DNA from: Mycolicibacterium aubagnense
Lineage (GTDB): Bacteria; Actinomycetota; Actinomycetes; Mycobacteriales; Mycobacteriaceae
Assembly: GCF_010730955.1 (NCBI RefSeq)
Contig: NZ_AP022578.1
Coordinates: 124,001-188,000, forward strand
DNA: 64,000 nucleotides
Direction of reading: 5' to 3'
The notes beneath the pieces were generated by a model, which saw only the letters and a list, made by a program, of their open reading frames with translations, was not told the DNA's origin and did not search any database. The translations under genes were made by a program, and so were the position numbers. Shown one piece after another: positions 51,472-60,359 of this stretch (positions within the stretch are counted from its first letter, which is position 1; the number at the start of each line of letters is the position of its first letter).

Positions 51472-51884
51472 GCGCCCGTGAGCCGGACGCGTGCTTGCGC
51501 CTGGCCAAGGCGGTCGATGATGCCCGTGGGGAGCTGGGGCTGTCCAAGCACGATCTGGCGCGGTTGTCGAAGACGAGTCGGCCGACGGTGTCACTGCTGA
51601 TCAACCACGCGGTGATCCCGGCGCGTGAGTCCGGGTTGGATCGGATCGGCGCGGCGTTGGGCTGGGAGCCCGGCACGTGTGCGGCCATCCTCGATGGCCG
51701 GGTCGACATGACCCAGGTGATGGTGCCACCCAGCAAGGCTCAGCTGCTGGTGGCTGAACAACTGGACGAATTGGCGGCGTCGGCGGCGTCGGCGGCCGAG
51801 GATGCCGAACGCTCGGCGGGGCGGTTACGCCAGATCGAAGCGCAGGTCAGGGCTGCGGCGCGGCTGGTGTTGCGCTCACCGTAA
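51468..51884 (+). CDS. Xre-like DNA-binding protein inside the ESX operon
   Basis: 138 residues; ATG overlaps the eccCb stop by ATGA. HTH in SKHDLARLSKTSRPTVSLLI, then a C-terminal coiled helix (AEQLDELAASAASAAEDAER). Unusual between eccC and PE; may sense secretion state or control the next promoter at 51.9 kb. Confidence 0.75.
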   Translation: MSAREPDACLRLAKAVDDARGELGLSKHDLARLSKTSRPTVSLLINHAVIPARESGLDRIGAALGWEPGTCAAILDGRVDMTQVMVPPSKAQLLVAEQLDELAASAASAAEDAERSAGRLRQIEAQVRAAARLVLRSP

Positions 51885-51920
51885 CGCGGAGGTGTCCACA
51901 GTGGCTGTTGACTTGTGGTG

Positions 51921-51965
51921 AATCGGGTTGCGTCGGTGGACGCACTCAGGGGCCGTCACTAAAGT
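51921..51965 (+). promoter_or_regulatory. Shared-element promoter of the PE-PPE-esx operon
   Basis: AATCGGGTTGCGTCGGTGGA (51921-51940; 15 of 20), 19-nt spacer, TAAAGT (51960-51965). A leader of ~45 nt with GGGGGAGGGA precedes the PE start, so this member is not leaderless. Confidence 0.6.
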
Positions 51966-52017
51966 CAAAAGGGTTAAAGCGTACTTGACGCTCATGCATC
52001 ACGGGGGAGGGACCTCA

Positions 52018-52316
52018 TGACGATGTTTTTGGAGACTCCGATTATCGCCGCGCAGGCGGCCACGGAGATGACGGGGGCGGCGACAACCGCCGGTACCTTG
52101 ACCGGCGCGGCGCCGGCGATGCTGACCGCACCGCCGATGGGCGCCGAGGAAGTCAGCGCGATGCTGGCTTCAGCTGCGGCGGCGCACGGCGGGCAGTTCC
52201 TGGCCGCGGCCGGCACCGGCACCGTGCAGCGCGCCTTGTTCGGCACGTCGGTGGCAGTGGCGTCGGCGACCTACGAAGCGATCGGCGACCTGGCCAAGGT
52301 CGCTCTGTCGTTGTAG
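52018..52316 (+). CDS. PE family protein
   Basis: 98 residues; two helices typical of PE35-like proteins (GAEEVSAMLASAAAAHGGQF). The C-terminal YEAIGD recalls the secretion motif YxxxD/E but has one extra residue. Forms a pair with the downstream PPE and is a predicted ESX substrate. ATG with a strong GGGGGAGGGA site. Confidence 0.85.
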
Positions 52317-52326
52317 ACGGCCCAGC

Positions 52327-53733
52327 ATGTACTGGGGGATCGACCCGGCCACGAACGCCTTCCGGCTGATGGCGGGTGCCGGACCGGCAGCTCACGCGGC
52401 GCAGCTGGCGGCGTACGAAACCGCCGCCATCACACACACCGAGCAGGGCGCCCAGAGTGCAGCGACCGCCGGAGCGACAGCACCGTCATTCCAGGGTCTC
52501 GGCGGCATCGCCAGCGTCGCGCAAGCCGTGGAGAACGCGGCGTGGATGCAGGCCGCCGCCGCCCACGCCCAGACCGGGGCCGGCTTGATCGCGATGGGAC
52601 AGGCGCACTACATCAACGCGGTGACCAACACCATCCCGGCACCGGTCGTGGTAGCCAACCGGGTACGTGAAGCAACCCTGGAAGCCACCAATTTCATGGG
52701 CTTCAACACCCCCGCCATCGCCCAAACGAACGCCGAATACACGTTTTTCTGGGGTAAGAACGCCACCGCGATGATGGGGTACCTGGCCGGGGTGAGCAGC
52801 CTGATGGGGCCGCTATCGGTTCCGCTGGTCCCGCTGGGCGAGGGGGCCAATCCTGCCGCCATCGGCGGGGCGGTTGCCAGCGCGGCCAGGGAAGCCGCCG
52901 AAGTCGGCATGCAGGCCATGAGCGCCGGACTCTCACAAGCCGCCGCGGGCGTCAGCGAAGCGGCATCGACCGGGGCGGGACTGGCCGGCGAAGGCGCCCA
53001 AATCGCTCAAGCAGCGGCGCAAGCACCCGCCTCGTCGGGTACACCCAGTCAGGCGGGCACCGCACCGACACCGGCGCAGGGCGGGCCCGCGAGCGCGCCG
53101 GGTACCACCGGGCAGCCCGGCAGCAGCGATGCCATGCAGTCGGTGCAGTCGCTGCTCCCGCAGCTGGCACAGGCCCCGCAGATGCTGTCGAGCGCCGGCG
53201 GGTCGCCGCTGTCCTCGGCCGGGGAACTTCCGCAGATGCTCGGCGGCCAGATGGGCGGCTTGATGGGCCCGCTGTCGTCGCTGACCAGCGGCATGAACGG
53301 CGGGCCTGGCGGAGCCGGAGGTTTCGGCGCAGCGCCGCCGCTAAGTGCCGCCAGCGCCCCCTGGCAGGGACTCGGTGCCGCCAACGGCGGGTTTGCCGGT
53401 GGCGGGTCGGCGGTTTCGGCCGCTCTGACCAAACCGTCGGCTGGCTCGGTGGGCCTGGGTGGCCCGGTGGGTTTGCCTGCCGGATGGTGGAGCAGCGACC
53501 CGGCCTCTGAACAGTCGTCCAAGGCCGCTGGGGCCACGCGCGGGGCCGCCGGACCTGGCGGTGTTCCCGGGATGATGGGGCCGATGGGGGCTGCTGGTGC
53601 GAACCGGCGCGATCAGCGCGGCGCTGTCGCGATGGGTGAGGAAGACAAGGCGATTGAGACTGGCGGCAATTCCTACGCCATGCCGGTCTACACCGCAGAT
53701 GGGGACGTCGTTTACACCGGGGGCGGGGGATAG
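52327..53733 (+). CDS. PPE family protein (PPE68-like)
   Basis: 468 residues. The ~180-residue helical PPE domain (WGIDPATNAFRLMAGAGPAA, NFMGFNTPAIAQTNAEYTFF) is followed by a Gly/Ala/Pro-rich tail. Paired with PE 10 nt upstream and with EspG downstream, which would recognise its helical tip. Hallmark of ESX-1-like loci. Confidence 0.85.
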   Translation: MYWGIDPATNAFRLMAGAGPAAHAAQLAAYETAAITHTEQGAQSAATAGATAPSFQGLGGIASVAQAVENAAWMQAAAAHAQTGAGLIAMGQAHYINAVTNTIPAPVVVANRVREATLEATNFMGFNTPAIAQTNAEYTFFWGKNATAMMGYLAGVSSLMGPLSVPLVPLGEGANPAAIGGAVASAAREAAEVGMQAMSAGLSQAAAGVSEAASTGAGLAGEGAQIAQAAAQAPASSGTPSQAGTAPTPAQGGPASAPGTTGQPGSSDAMQSVQSLLPQLAQAPQMLSSAGGSPLSSAGELPQMLGGQMGGLMGPLSSLTSGMNGGPGGAGGFGAAPPLSAASAPWQGLGAANGGFAGGGSAVSAALTKPSAGSVGLGGPVGLPAGWWSSDPASEQSSKAAGATRGAAGPGGVPGMMGPMGAAGANRRDQRGAVAMGEEDKAIETGGNSYAMPVYTADGDVVYTGGGG

Positions 53734-53735
53734 GG

Positions 53736-53754
53736 CCCTGGCGGGAGACCAGGG
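53736..53754 (+). promoter_or_regulatory. Hairpin between PPE and esxB
   Basis: CCCTGG (53736-53741)/CCAGGG (53749-53754), in the 78-nt gap before the esxB ribosome site AAGGAG. Possible attenuation or RNA-processing site that raises esx expression relative to PE/PPE. Confidence 0.4.
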
Positions 53755-53811
53755 ACAGACCGAAACGCAGCTGTATCACCAACCTTTTGAATTAACAAGG
53801 AGATTCGTGAC

Positions 53812-54129
53812 ATGCCATCATCTAACGGCGCACTGAATACCGATACTGGGGCGATGCTCGAAGGGGCGCGCCAGCTCGCCAACATCCACATGGACCTCAT
53901 GGCCTCGCTGCAGCGGTACCAGACCATGAACCAGAACCTGACGTCCAGCGGTTTCCAGGGCGATGCCGCGATCCAGTCGATGACTACCACCGAGGACATC
54001 CGCCGCACGGGCACCCAGGTGACCCAGCGGTTCGAGACGGTGATCAATACGATCAAAACCTCTGCGGCGCACTACGACTCGACCAACCAGCAGAACCGCA
54101 ACGTCATCGGACAGGTTACCGGCGCTTAG
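53812..54129 (+). CDS. esxB: EsxB-like WXG100 protein without a WXG tryptophan
   Basis: 105 residues, helical hairpin. The turn is SGFQGDA: Trp is replaced by Phe. C-terminal end NVIGQVTGA; a YDSTN-like segment stands where the YxxxD/E signal is expected. Paired with the EsxA-like gene, forming the secreted dimer. Confidence 0.85.
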   Translation: MPSSNGALNTDTGAMLEGARQLANIHMDLMASLQRYQTMNQNLTSSGFQGDAAIQSMTTTEDIRRTGTQVTQRFETVINTIKTSAAHYDSTNQQNRNVIGQVTGA

Positions 54130-54150
54130 CCGGCCGCCACATCATCCTGC

Positions 54151-54169
54151 GCTCGAACAGGTTTCGAGC
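54151..54169 (+). promoter_or_regulatory. Hairpin between esxB and esxA
   Basis: GCTCGAA (54151-54157)/TTCGAGC (54163-54169), 5-nt loop, in the 68-nt gap. The esxA ribosome site AAGGAGA follows. May balance the two messages. Confidence 0.45.
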
Positions 54170-54197
54170 CAACGACTTTTCAGAAGGAGAAGAACTC

Positions 54198-54491
54198 ATG
54201 GATTCACAGCGTTATGACCACGTGATGATGGGCGACCATGTCGGCCAACAGCAGAATCTGGTCAATCACATGGCCGAGCTGCAGAAGAAGGCCGTCGGTG
54301 TGCTCAATCACCTGCAGACGATCTGGACCGCGCACGGTTCAAACGCCTACGCCCAGTGCAGCATGGAGATCAACCAGGCGTTCCAGACGGTGTTCGACAC
54401 GATCAACCGGCATGCCGCGGCGATCGGTACGTCATCGCACAACGCGGGGGCCGGCGACCAGAGCGTGGCAGGGATGTTCAAAGCCCTGTGA
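54198..54491 (+). CDS. esxA: EsxA-like WXG100 protein
   Basis: 97 residues. Turn IWTAHGSNAYAQ gives W-x-x-x-G rather than WXG. Helical hairpin of the EsxA type (QNLVNHMAELQKKAVGVLNH). Strong AGAAGGAGA site. Predicted to be secreted as heterodimer with the 53812 product. Confidence 0.85.
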   Translation: MDSQRYDHVMMGDHVGQQQNLVNHMAELQKKAVGVLNHLQTIWTAHGSNAYAQCSMEINQAFQTVFDTINRHAAAIGTSSHNAGAGDQSVAGMFKAL

Positions 54492-55423
54492 GCACAACAG
54501 CTTCGGCGACGGCGGGGCTGTCAACCACTTCCGAAGGGATTTGGTTGACAGCCGCGCTGCTCGGCGTTCGTCAGCTTCCCGAGGCCCTCAAAGTCCGGCC
54601 GGTGGGAAGTATCGCCGAAACGGTGGCTGATCACCCCGGACTCGAGGTGCTCGAAGCGCAGGGCGTGTGTCGCGGACGGGTCGTGGACAGCGATGTCGCA
54701 GAGTGGATCGGCGTATTAGGCCGTCCCGACATCGAGGTTGACGTCGTGGTGTCGCGGCCGCAGACCGAGCCGACCGGCGAACTCGGTCCTCCGCCACTGT
54801 TCAACGCACCCGAGGACCCGTATGAAGCGGCCGCGGCGCTGGCCGAGTGGCATCGGCAGCGTGCACGGCGCGCGGCGGTCATCTGCCGGCGCGATGATCA
54901 GTGGGTGTCGGCGGTGCGGTTGTGGCGGGCCGGTGAGGACTCCATCGACGACATTGTGGTGACACCACTGGGCACGGCCCCGATCGGCACGTCCGTCACC
55001 CAGGTGCTCGGTCCTGGTGAGCCCGCCCAATTTCATGGGATCAACATCGAAACTGATGTGCTGCGGCCCATCCTGACCGACTGGCAACAGCATCCGCACC
55101 ATGACGTTGTCCGGGAGTTGGTGCATGCGGGGGTTTCGGTTCCGCAAGCGCGGATCATTCGCAGCGCCGCGGATGCCAGTGCCACGCAGGCGACGCTCGC
55201 GGCGGCACAGTTCACGATCGACGGGCCACAATGGGCGTCGCTGGCGTTGTCGATTTCGAACACGCTCAGCGGTCGTGTACTGGTCAGCAATTCGATTGCG
55301 CCCGATGGCCAGCAGTGGACGACGTTGCTGCCCGGGACGGGTCAGGCGATCGAGACTGCGGTCGTGGAGTTGCTTGAATCGTTGCCCGCAGGCGGTGACT
55401 GGACCGGCCATCAACGCGTCTAA
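54488..55423 (+). CDS. espG: EspG-type PE/PPE chaperone
   Basis: 311 residues from GTG 54488 (GTGA overlap with esxA). WLTAALLGVRQLPEALKVRP and DVAEWIGVLGRPDIEVDVVV are the typical N-terminal EspG strands; the C-terminal half repeats the fold. Keeps the PE-PPE pair soluble before export. Confidence 0.9.
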   Translation: MSTTASATAGLSTTSEGIWLTAALLGVRQLPEALKVRPVGSIAETVADHPGLEVLEAQGVCRGRVVDSDVAEWIGVLGRPDIEVDVVVSRPQTEPTGELGPPPLFNAPEDPYEAAAALAEWHRQRARRAAVICRRDDQWVSAVRLWRAGEDSIDDIVVTPLGTAPIGTSVTQVLGPGEPAQFHGINIETDVLRPILTDWQQHPHHDVVRELVHAGVSVPQARIIRSAADASATQATLAAAQFTIDGPQWASLALSISNTLSGRVLVSNSIAPDGQQWTTLLPGTGQAIETAVVELLESLPAGGDWTGHQRV

Positions 55424-55438
55424 AAATAGTTACGGGCC

Positions 55439-55484
55439 AATGTGGTCCGCGTTGTGGACGTAAGAAAATGCTGGTTGTTACTCT
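55439..55484 (+). promoter_or_regulatory. Shared-element promoter of the espI operon
   Basis: AATGTGGTCCGCGTTGTGGA (55439-55458), 20-nt spacer, TACTCT (55479-55484), 6 nt, ATG 55491 of a leader ORF. Confidence 0.7.
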
Positions 55485-55490
55485 CGCGCC

Positions 55491-55556
55491 ATGACGAAAG
55501 AATTTGGCACTAGCCGCAATTCGTCAGCGGCTACCGGTCGGGGGAGAACGCTATGA
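55491..55556 (+). CDS. 21-residue leaderless upstream ORF of espI
   Basis: ATG 55491 sits 6 nt after the -10 and reads MTKEFGTSRNSSAATGRGRT then L and a TGA that overlaps the espI ATG (ATGA). A short leaderless peptide translated to deliver ribosomes to espI, or to sense translation state. The sequence between also carries GGGGGAG before espI. Confidence 0.6.
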   Translation: MTKEFGTSRNSSAATGRGRTL

Positions 55557-57199
55557 GCACACCGAATGATCGCGACTTTTTTTCCACTTTGGGCCAGCCC
55601 GGCGGGGGCGTGAACCAGCCCGTTGACGGCGATGCTGTTGACGCGGGGGAGCCAAAGCATCAGGCCACCAACGGTATTCACCATGACGCACCCGCACCCG
55701 ATACGGATACCGGTCACGTCAACGGACTCCAGCAGGCGCGTCCGCCGCACTTCGGCGCGATGTCGTCGAGCGGGCCGGCCGGACTGAACCCGCCCACCGG
55801 GCCGCAGCCACAGCTGCCCCAGCCGCCTCAGCGGCCCTACGATACCGGCGGATTCCCCTCATACGACCCGCGTCAAGGCCCACCGCAGCGGCCTGCAGGA
55901 GAATCCACGGGAAGCTTCCCGGCCGCACGGCCAACAGGCCTGAACCCTGCCGCCGCGAGCCCGGTTCCGCCGCGCCCCACCTTCGACCCCGAAGGCACCC
56001 AGATCATGGACCGGGCCACGCACGCCAAGATGATCCAGGACGTGCAGGCCTTTCAGGCAGGCGCCGCAGCCGCCGGGCGTGAGGTGATCACCCCCGCATC
56101 GTTCAACGAAAGTGCTGCGCCGCAACGTAGTTGGCAGAACGCAGCACCGGGCCAGTGGCCGGGCAATCCGCCCCCGATGCACCCGGTGCAGCAGCAGCCC
56201 GCGCGCCGATCCCAAACCGACGAGCCGGTGGGGCACGAGGGCCTGGCCGAACGTTTGCGCGCCGGTGACCTGGTGACCCCGGCGAAGGCTCCGGCGACCC
56301 GGGGATGGCGGTATTGGCTGTACCGGACGTCGTTCAAGACCATCAATGTCGGTGCCTCGCCGGACGAGCTCTACGAGCGTGAACTGATCGCGCAGGTCGG
56401 AGCGAACCTTCGTGGCACCTATACCGTCGCTGTTCTCGGTGGCAAAGGCGGCTCCGGAAAGACCAGCATCACAACGACATTGGCGTCAATGATCCGCAGC
56501 CACCGCAGCGACCCCGTGGTGGCGATCGACGCGGACCCGGCCGAGGGCGCCAATCTGGCCGATCGCATCGACCCGAGGGCAGCTTCGGTGCGCGCCATCC
56601 TGGGCGACCGAAACCTCAACCGTTACACCGACATGCGCTCGCTGACCGGACAGAACAGCGCCGGGCTCGATGTGGTTGCCTCCCCACAGCACAACGGCGC
56701 ATCCACCACGGCCATCACCCCTGAGGAATTCAGCGACGCCCACGCCCGGCTGTCAACCTTCTACAACATTCTGCTGGTGGACTCCGGCCAGCAGTTGGGG
56801 CACGCCGTGATGCCGGCAGTGTTGAAGTCAGCCAACGCGATCGTGGTGGTCGCCTCTGCCGATACCGGCGGTTCAGCCGGGGCGGACACCAACCTCAAGT
56901 GGCTTGTAGCCAAGGAGTACCACGAGCTGCTGTCGCGCATGGTGGTGGTCATCAACCATCACCGGCCGGCGGCCAGCCGCAGAGATCGCAAGGCCACCGC
57001 ACAACTGGTGCAGGCCACCGGCGATCATTTCCGTCGCCGAATCGGCGAGAAGCGCGTCTTCGTCCTGCCGTTCGATGAGCACCTGGCCACCAGCGCGGTG
57101 GTGAATCTCGACGATCTCAACAAGACCACGCGGCGACGGCTGCTGGAAATCGGTGCTGCACTGTCCCAAGGCTTTTCGACCACATCGGACACGAAATGA
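55553..57199 (+). CDS. espI: EspI-like MinD/ParA-type ATPase
   Basis: 548 residues. A ~230-residue Pro/Gln/Gly-rich N-terminus, then a P-loop GGKGGSGKTSIT near residue 298, IDADPAEG and a Walker B-like LLVDSGQQLG. Matches EspI of ESX-1 (large N-terminal Pro-rich arm). Overlaps eccD by ATGA. Confidence 0.85.
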   Translation: MSTPNDRDFFSTLGQPGGGVNQPVDGDAVDAGEPKHQATNGIHHDAPAPDTDTGHVNGLQQARPPHFGAMSSSGPAGLNPPTGPQPQLPQPPQRPYDTGGFPSYDPRQGPPQRPAGESTGSFPAARPTGLNPAAASPVPPRPTFDPEGTQIMDRATHAKMIQDVQAFQAGAAAAGREVITPASFNESAAPQRSWQNAAPGQWPGNPPPMHPVQQQPARRSQTDEPVGHEGLAERLRAGDLVTPAKAPATRGWRYWLYRTSFKTINVGASPDELYERELIAQVGANLRGTYTVAVLGGKGGSGKTSITTTLASMIRSHRSDPVVAIDADPAEGANLADRIDPRAASVRAILGDRNLNRYTDMRSLTGQNSAGLDVVASPQHNGASTTAITPEEFSDAHARLSTFYNILLVDSGQQLGHAVMPAVLKSANAIVVVASADTGGSAGADTNLKWLVAKEYHELLSRMVVVINHHRPAASRRDRKATAQLVQATGDHFRRRIGEKRVFVLPFDEHLATSAVVNLDDLNKTTRRRLLEIGAALSQGFSTTSDTK

Positions 57200-58713
57200 C
57201 GTCCACAGCTGAACAGCCGGCCACCACCACGGCGGCCAAGGCTCGCCCGAATGCGCCGCGCCTGTGCAGGGTGTCGCTGCTGATCGGCGAAGACACCATG
57301 CTCGACAAGGTTCTGCCGGCGGGCGTGCCGCTGGTAACGATCATCGAGGACCTCTGGCCTCGGGTCAATCGCGACCTGCAGCGCCGTGGCGTGGCGCCGC
57401 TGACCGATGCAACGACCTACACGTTGTGCTGGGCCGACGGGCACCCGCTGGAGGTGACGACGTCCCTGGACGATGCCGGGGTCCTTGACGGTGATCTGCT
57501 GCTGCTGCTTCCGGTGGAGTCCACCGAGCGGTTCGAACCGGTCATTGAGGAAGTCGCGACCGGTCTAGCGCGGGCGGCAGCCGCCCGGTTCCGCCGCGCC
57601 AACGCAGACACCGCGCGGCGGGTGGCCAGCGGGCTGCTGGTCGCGCTGGTGGTGTGGGCCGAGATCATCTTGGCGCAGCAGTGGCGCTGGAGCGGGGGCT
57701 GGATTCCGGCGGCGGTGTCCTGGTCGATCGCTGCCGCGTTGGCGATCGCCGCCGCGCTGGCCGCACACGCAAAGTTTGAGCAACGTCAGCGGGCATCTGA
57801 CGTGCTGGCCTGGTCGGCGATCATCGCCGCGACCTGCGCCGCCGTACTGTCGGTGCCAAAGCCCTCGCCATGGTGCGTGCTGGCCGGCGCGGCCACCGCG
57901 ATCGCCGCGGTGAAAGTGCTGAACATGCTGACCGGCCGGTTCTTGTCCACGCTCTACGCGTTGAGCGTGGTGTTTGGCGTGGGCGCAGTGACGGTGATGC
58001 TGGCGCCGCTGGGCTGGCACCTCAAGCCCGAGCAGATCGCCACCACGGTCCTGATGGTGGTGCTGGTCTTGGTGACCTGGGCGGACTCGATGGGCATCAG
58101 TGGTTCGGGCATCCCCGGGCCGCGGTTCCCGTCGATCAGCAACAAGGGCATCTTTGAACGGCCTGACGGTGCGCCCGCCGACATCGTGTCACCGGTCGAC
58201 GCGGGCCAGGGCCAGTCGGGGGCCGACCATGCGAAGTGGGCGTTGAAGGGCAATCGCATCCTCGACGGGCTGCTCACCGGCGCGGCAGTGCTCACGGTGG
58301 CGGCGTCGCGGTATGCGGTGGCGCCGGGACGTGACTGGAGCTGGAGACTGCTGGCGTTCACCTTGGGGGTGTGCCTGATCCTGGTTCTGCGCTCGCGCAG
58401 CTTCCGCGACCGCTACCACTCCTCGGTGCTGGTGGTGGCTGGGGTGCTGGGCGTGGCGATGGTGATCGGCCGCTACGCCTCGGCGTCGACCCCGCCGCAA
58501 TTGAGCACCACACTGATCTGCGTGGGCGCGGTCGCCGCCCTGGCGGTCATGGGATTGATTGTGGCGCTGGTCCTTCCGACAACGCGCATCAACGCACCCA
58601 CCAACCGGTTCATCCAACTCCTGGAGTACGCCCCGCTGGCGGTGTTGGTGCCGTGGTGGCTGTGGGCGATCGGCGTGCTTGAGCTGGTCCGCAACCTGCC
58701 GCACGGAGTCTGA
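57196..58713 (+). CDS. eccD: EccD core ESX membrane component
   Basis: 505 residues. A ubiquitin-like N-terminal domain (RVSLLIGEDTMLDKVLPAGV) followed by about 11 membrane helices. The export pore-associated subunit of the ESX complex. Coupled to espI. Confidence 0.9.
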   Translation: MTSTAEQPATTTAAKARPNAPRLCRVSLLIGEDTMLDKVLPAGVPLVTIIEDLWPRVNRDLQRRGVAPLTDATTYTLCWADGHPLEVTTSLDDAGVLDGDLLLLLPVESTERFEPVIEEVATGLARAAAARFRRANADTARRVASGLLVALVVWAEIILAQQWRWSGGWIPAAVSWSIAAALAIAAALAAHAKFEQRQRASDVLAWSAIIAATCAAVLSVPKPSPWCVLAGAATAIAAVKVLNMLTGRFLSTLYALSVVFGVGAVTVMLAPLGWHLKPEQIATTVLMVVLVLVTWADSMGISGSGIPGPRFPSISNKGIFERPDGAPADIVSPVDAGQGQSGADHAKWALKGNRILDGLLTGAAVLTVAASRYAVAPGRDWSWRLLAFTLGVCLILVLRSRSFRDRYHSSVLVVAGVLGVAMVIGRYASASTPPQLSTTLICVGAVAALAVMGLIVALVLPTTRINAPTNRFIQLLEYAPLAVLVPWWLWAIGVLELVRNLPHGV

Positions 58714-58715
58714 CC

Positions 58716-60359
58716 ATGGGGTCGATGGCAAGCCGTGGGCGCGCCGCGGCGGCCCTGGGTTCGGTGGCGGCATTGGTGGCGCTGTCGGCCGGAGTGGCCG
58801 GGGCGATCGATCCGCCGCTGATACCACCGGGTCCGCCGCCTGCCGACCCGGCGCCGGGTCCCGATAAGCCGATGCGCCAGATCGCACCGTGCACGTTGAC
58901 CGGCGTCCTGCCGGGAAGTGATCTGCGCGAGTTGCCCCTGCCGCTGGAGCTGATGAATCTTCCTGCGGCGTGGGAAGTCTCAACCGGGGCCGGCGTCGTG
59001 GTCGGCGTGGTCGATACCGGGGTCAGCCCGCAGCCACGCCTCCCGCACCTAGTGGGTGCCGGCGACTACGTGATGGGCCAGTACGGCGACGGATTGTCCG
59101 ATTGCGACGGGCATGGAACTGTCATCGCCAGCCTGATCGGCGCGGCACCCTCGGGTGCGCCCCTACCGATCCAGCCCCCCGGCGCGACCGTGGCGCCCGC
59201 ACCACCGGGCGCGCCTGCGCCGCAGCCGATCCCGCCGCCGCCACCACCTCCGACGGTCACGGTGACCAAGACGACGGAGGCACCGCCGCCACCACCTCCA
59301 CCGCCGCCCCCGCCGCCGCCGCCGCCTGGTGATGCTCCGGCGTGGGCTCCGCCCTCGGGCGCGGGCGTGCCGGTGCCGCTGGAGCCGCCGCCCACCGGCG
59401 GCCCTGACGGGCTGGTGGGCATCGCACCGGACGCGATGTTGTTGTCGGTCAGGCAAACGGCGCAAACCTTCGGGCTGGTGGACCCCGGCATGGAGGGTGA
59501 CCCGCAGGACATTCGGCGGGCCGGGGATATCGACTCGCTGGCCAGTGCGGTCGTGCACCTGGCGAATATGGGCGCCAAGGTGATCAACATCAGCGTGGTG
59601 TCCTGCGTATCGGTAGACAAGCAGCAGGCCTGGGACCGTCTCGGTGAGGCACTGCGGTACGCAGCGGTCGACAAGGACGTCGTGATCGTCAGCGCTGCCG
59701 GTAACGCGCATAGCCAGGGCTGCAAGCAGAATCCGCCGCCGATCCCCGGCGACCGGACCGACCCGTTGGGGAAGAACTCGGTGGCCACGATCGTGGCCCC
59801 GGCCTTGTTCTCGGACTACGTGTTGTCGGTCGGGGCGACCGACAACGTCGGCGCACCGGCGGTCGAGGACGCCGCCTCGGTGCACGGCCCGTGGGTGGGG
59901 GTTGCGGCCCCCGGCTCCAACATTGTGGGCTTGTCGATGTCCGGACAGGTCATCAACGGCTCGGTGGACAACGACAAGTTGCACCCGATCGGCGGATCGA
60001 GTTTCTCGTCGGCGTTCGTGGCCGGCATCGCCGCGCTGGTGCGCGCCAAGTTTCCGAATTTGACTGCGCACCAGGTGATTCACCGGATCGAGGCCACCGC
60101 TCATCCGCCGGCCGCCGGCCGGGACACGGCGGTCGGATACGGCGTGGTCGACGCGTATTCAGCCTTGACGTGGGACGTGCCGCCGGGTGAGCTGCTTGCC
60201 CCTGGTGTTCAGCGCCAGCCTCTGCAGAAACCGCCGCCCCCGCCGGTGGTGGACCCGGCACCGCGCTTGGTGGCCATTGGTATCACTTCTGTTGCGGTGG
60301 TTGCCGTGTTGTCCGTCGCGGCCGCTCTGGCCGCCACTCGCCGAAGGAACGAATTGTGA
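58716..60359 (+). CDS. mycP: MycP mycosin protease with poly-Pro insertion
   Basis: 547 residues. Signal peptide (AAALGSVAALVALSAGVAGA), subtilisin triad Asp in VVDTG (~100), His in DGHGTVIAS (~131) and Ser in GGSSFSSAF (~429), C-terminal membrane helix. Between the His and Ser regions lies a ~55-residue Pro-rich stretch with runs of Pro, longer than usual. Anchored outside the membrane, processes substrates such as EspB. Confidence 0.9.
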   Translation: MGSMASRGRAAAALGSVAALVALSAGVAGAIDPPLIPPGPPPADPAPGPDKPMRQIAPCTLTGVLPGSDLRELPLPLELMNLPAAWEVSTGAGVVVGVVDTGVSPQPRLPHLVGAGDYVMGQYGDGLSDCDGHGTVIASLIGAAPSGAPLPIQPPGATVAPAPPGAPAPQPIPPPPPPPTVTVTKTTEAPPPPPPPPPPPPPPPGDAPAWAPPSGAGVPVPLEPPPTGGPDGLVGIAPDAMLLSVRQTAQTFGLVDPGMEGDPQDIRRAGDIDSLASAVVHLANMGAKVINISVVSCVSVDKQQAWDRLGEALRYAAVDKDVVIVSAAGNAHSQGCKQNPPPIPGDRTDPLGKNSVATIVAPALFSDYVLSVGATDNVGAPAVEDAASVHGPWVGVAAPGSNIVGLSMSGQVINGSVDNDKLHPIGGSSFSSAFVAGIAALVRAKFPNLTAHQVIHRIEATAHPPAAGRDTAVGYGVVDAYSALTWDVPPGELLAPGVQRQPLQKPPPPPVVDPAPRLVAIGITSVAVVAVLSVAAALAATRRRNEL

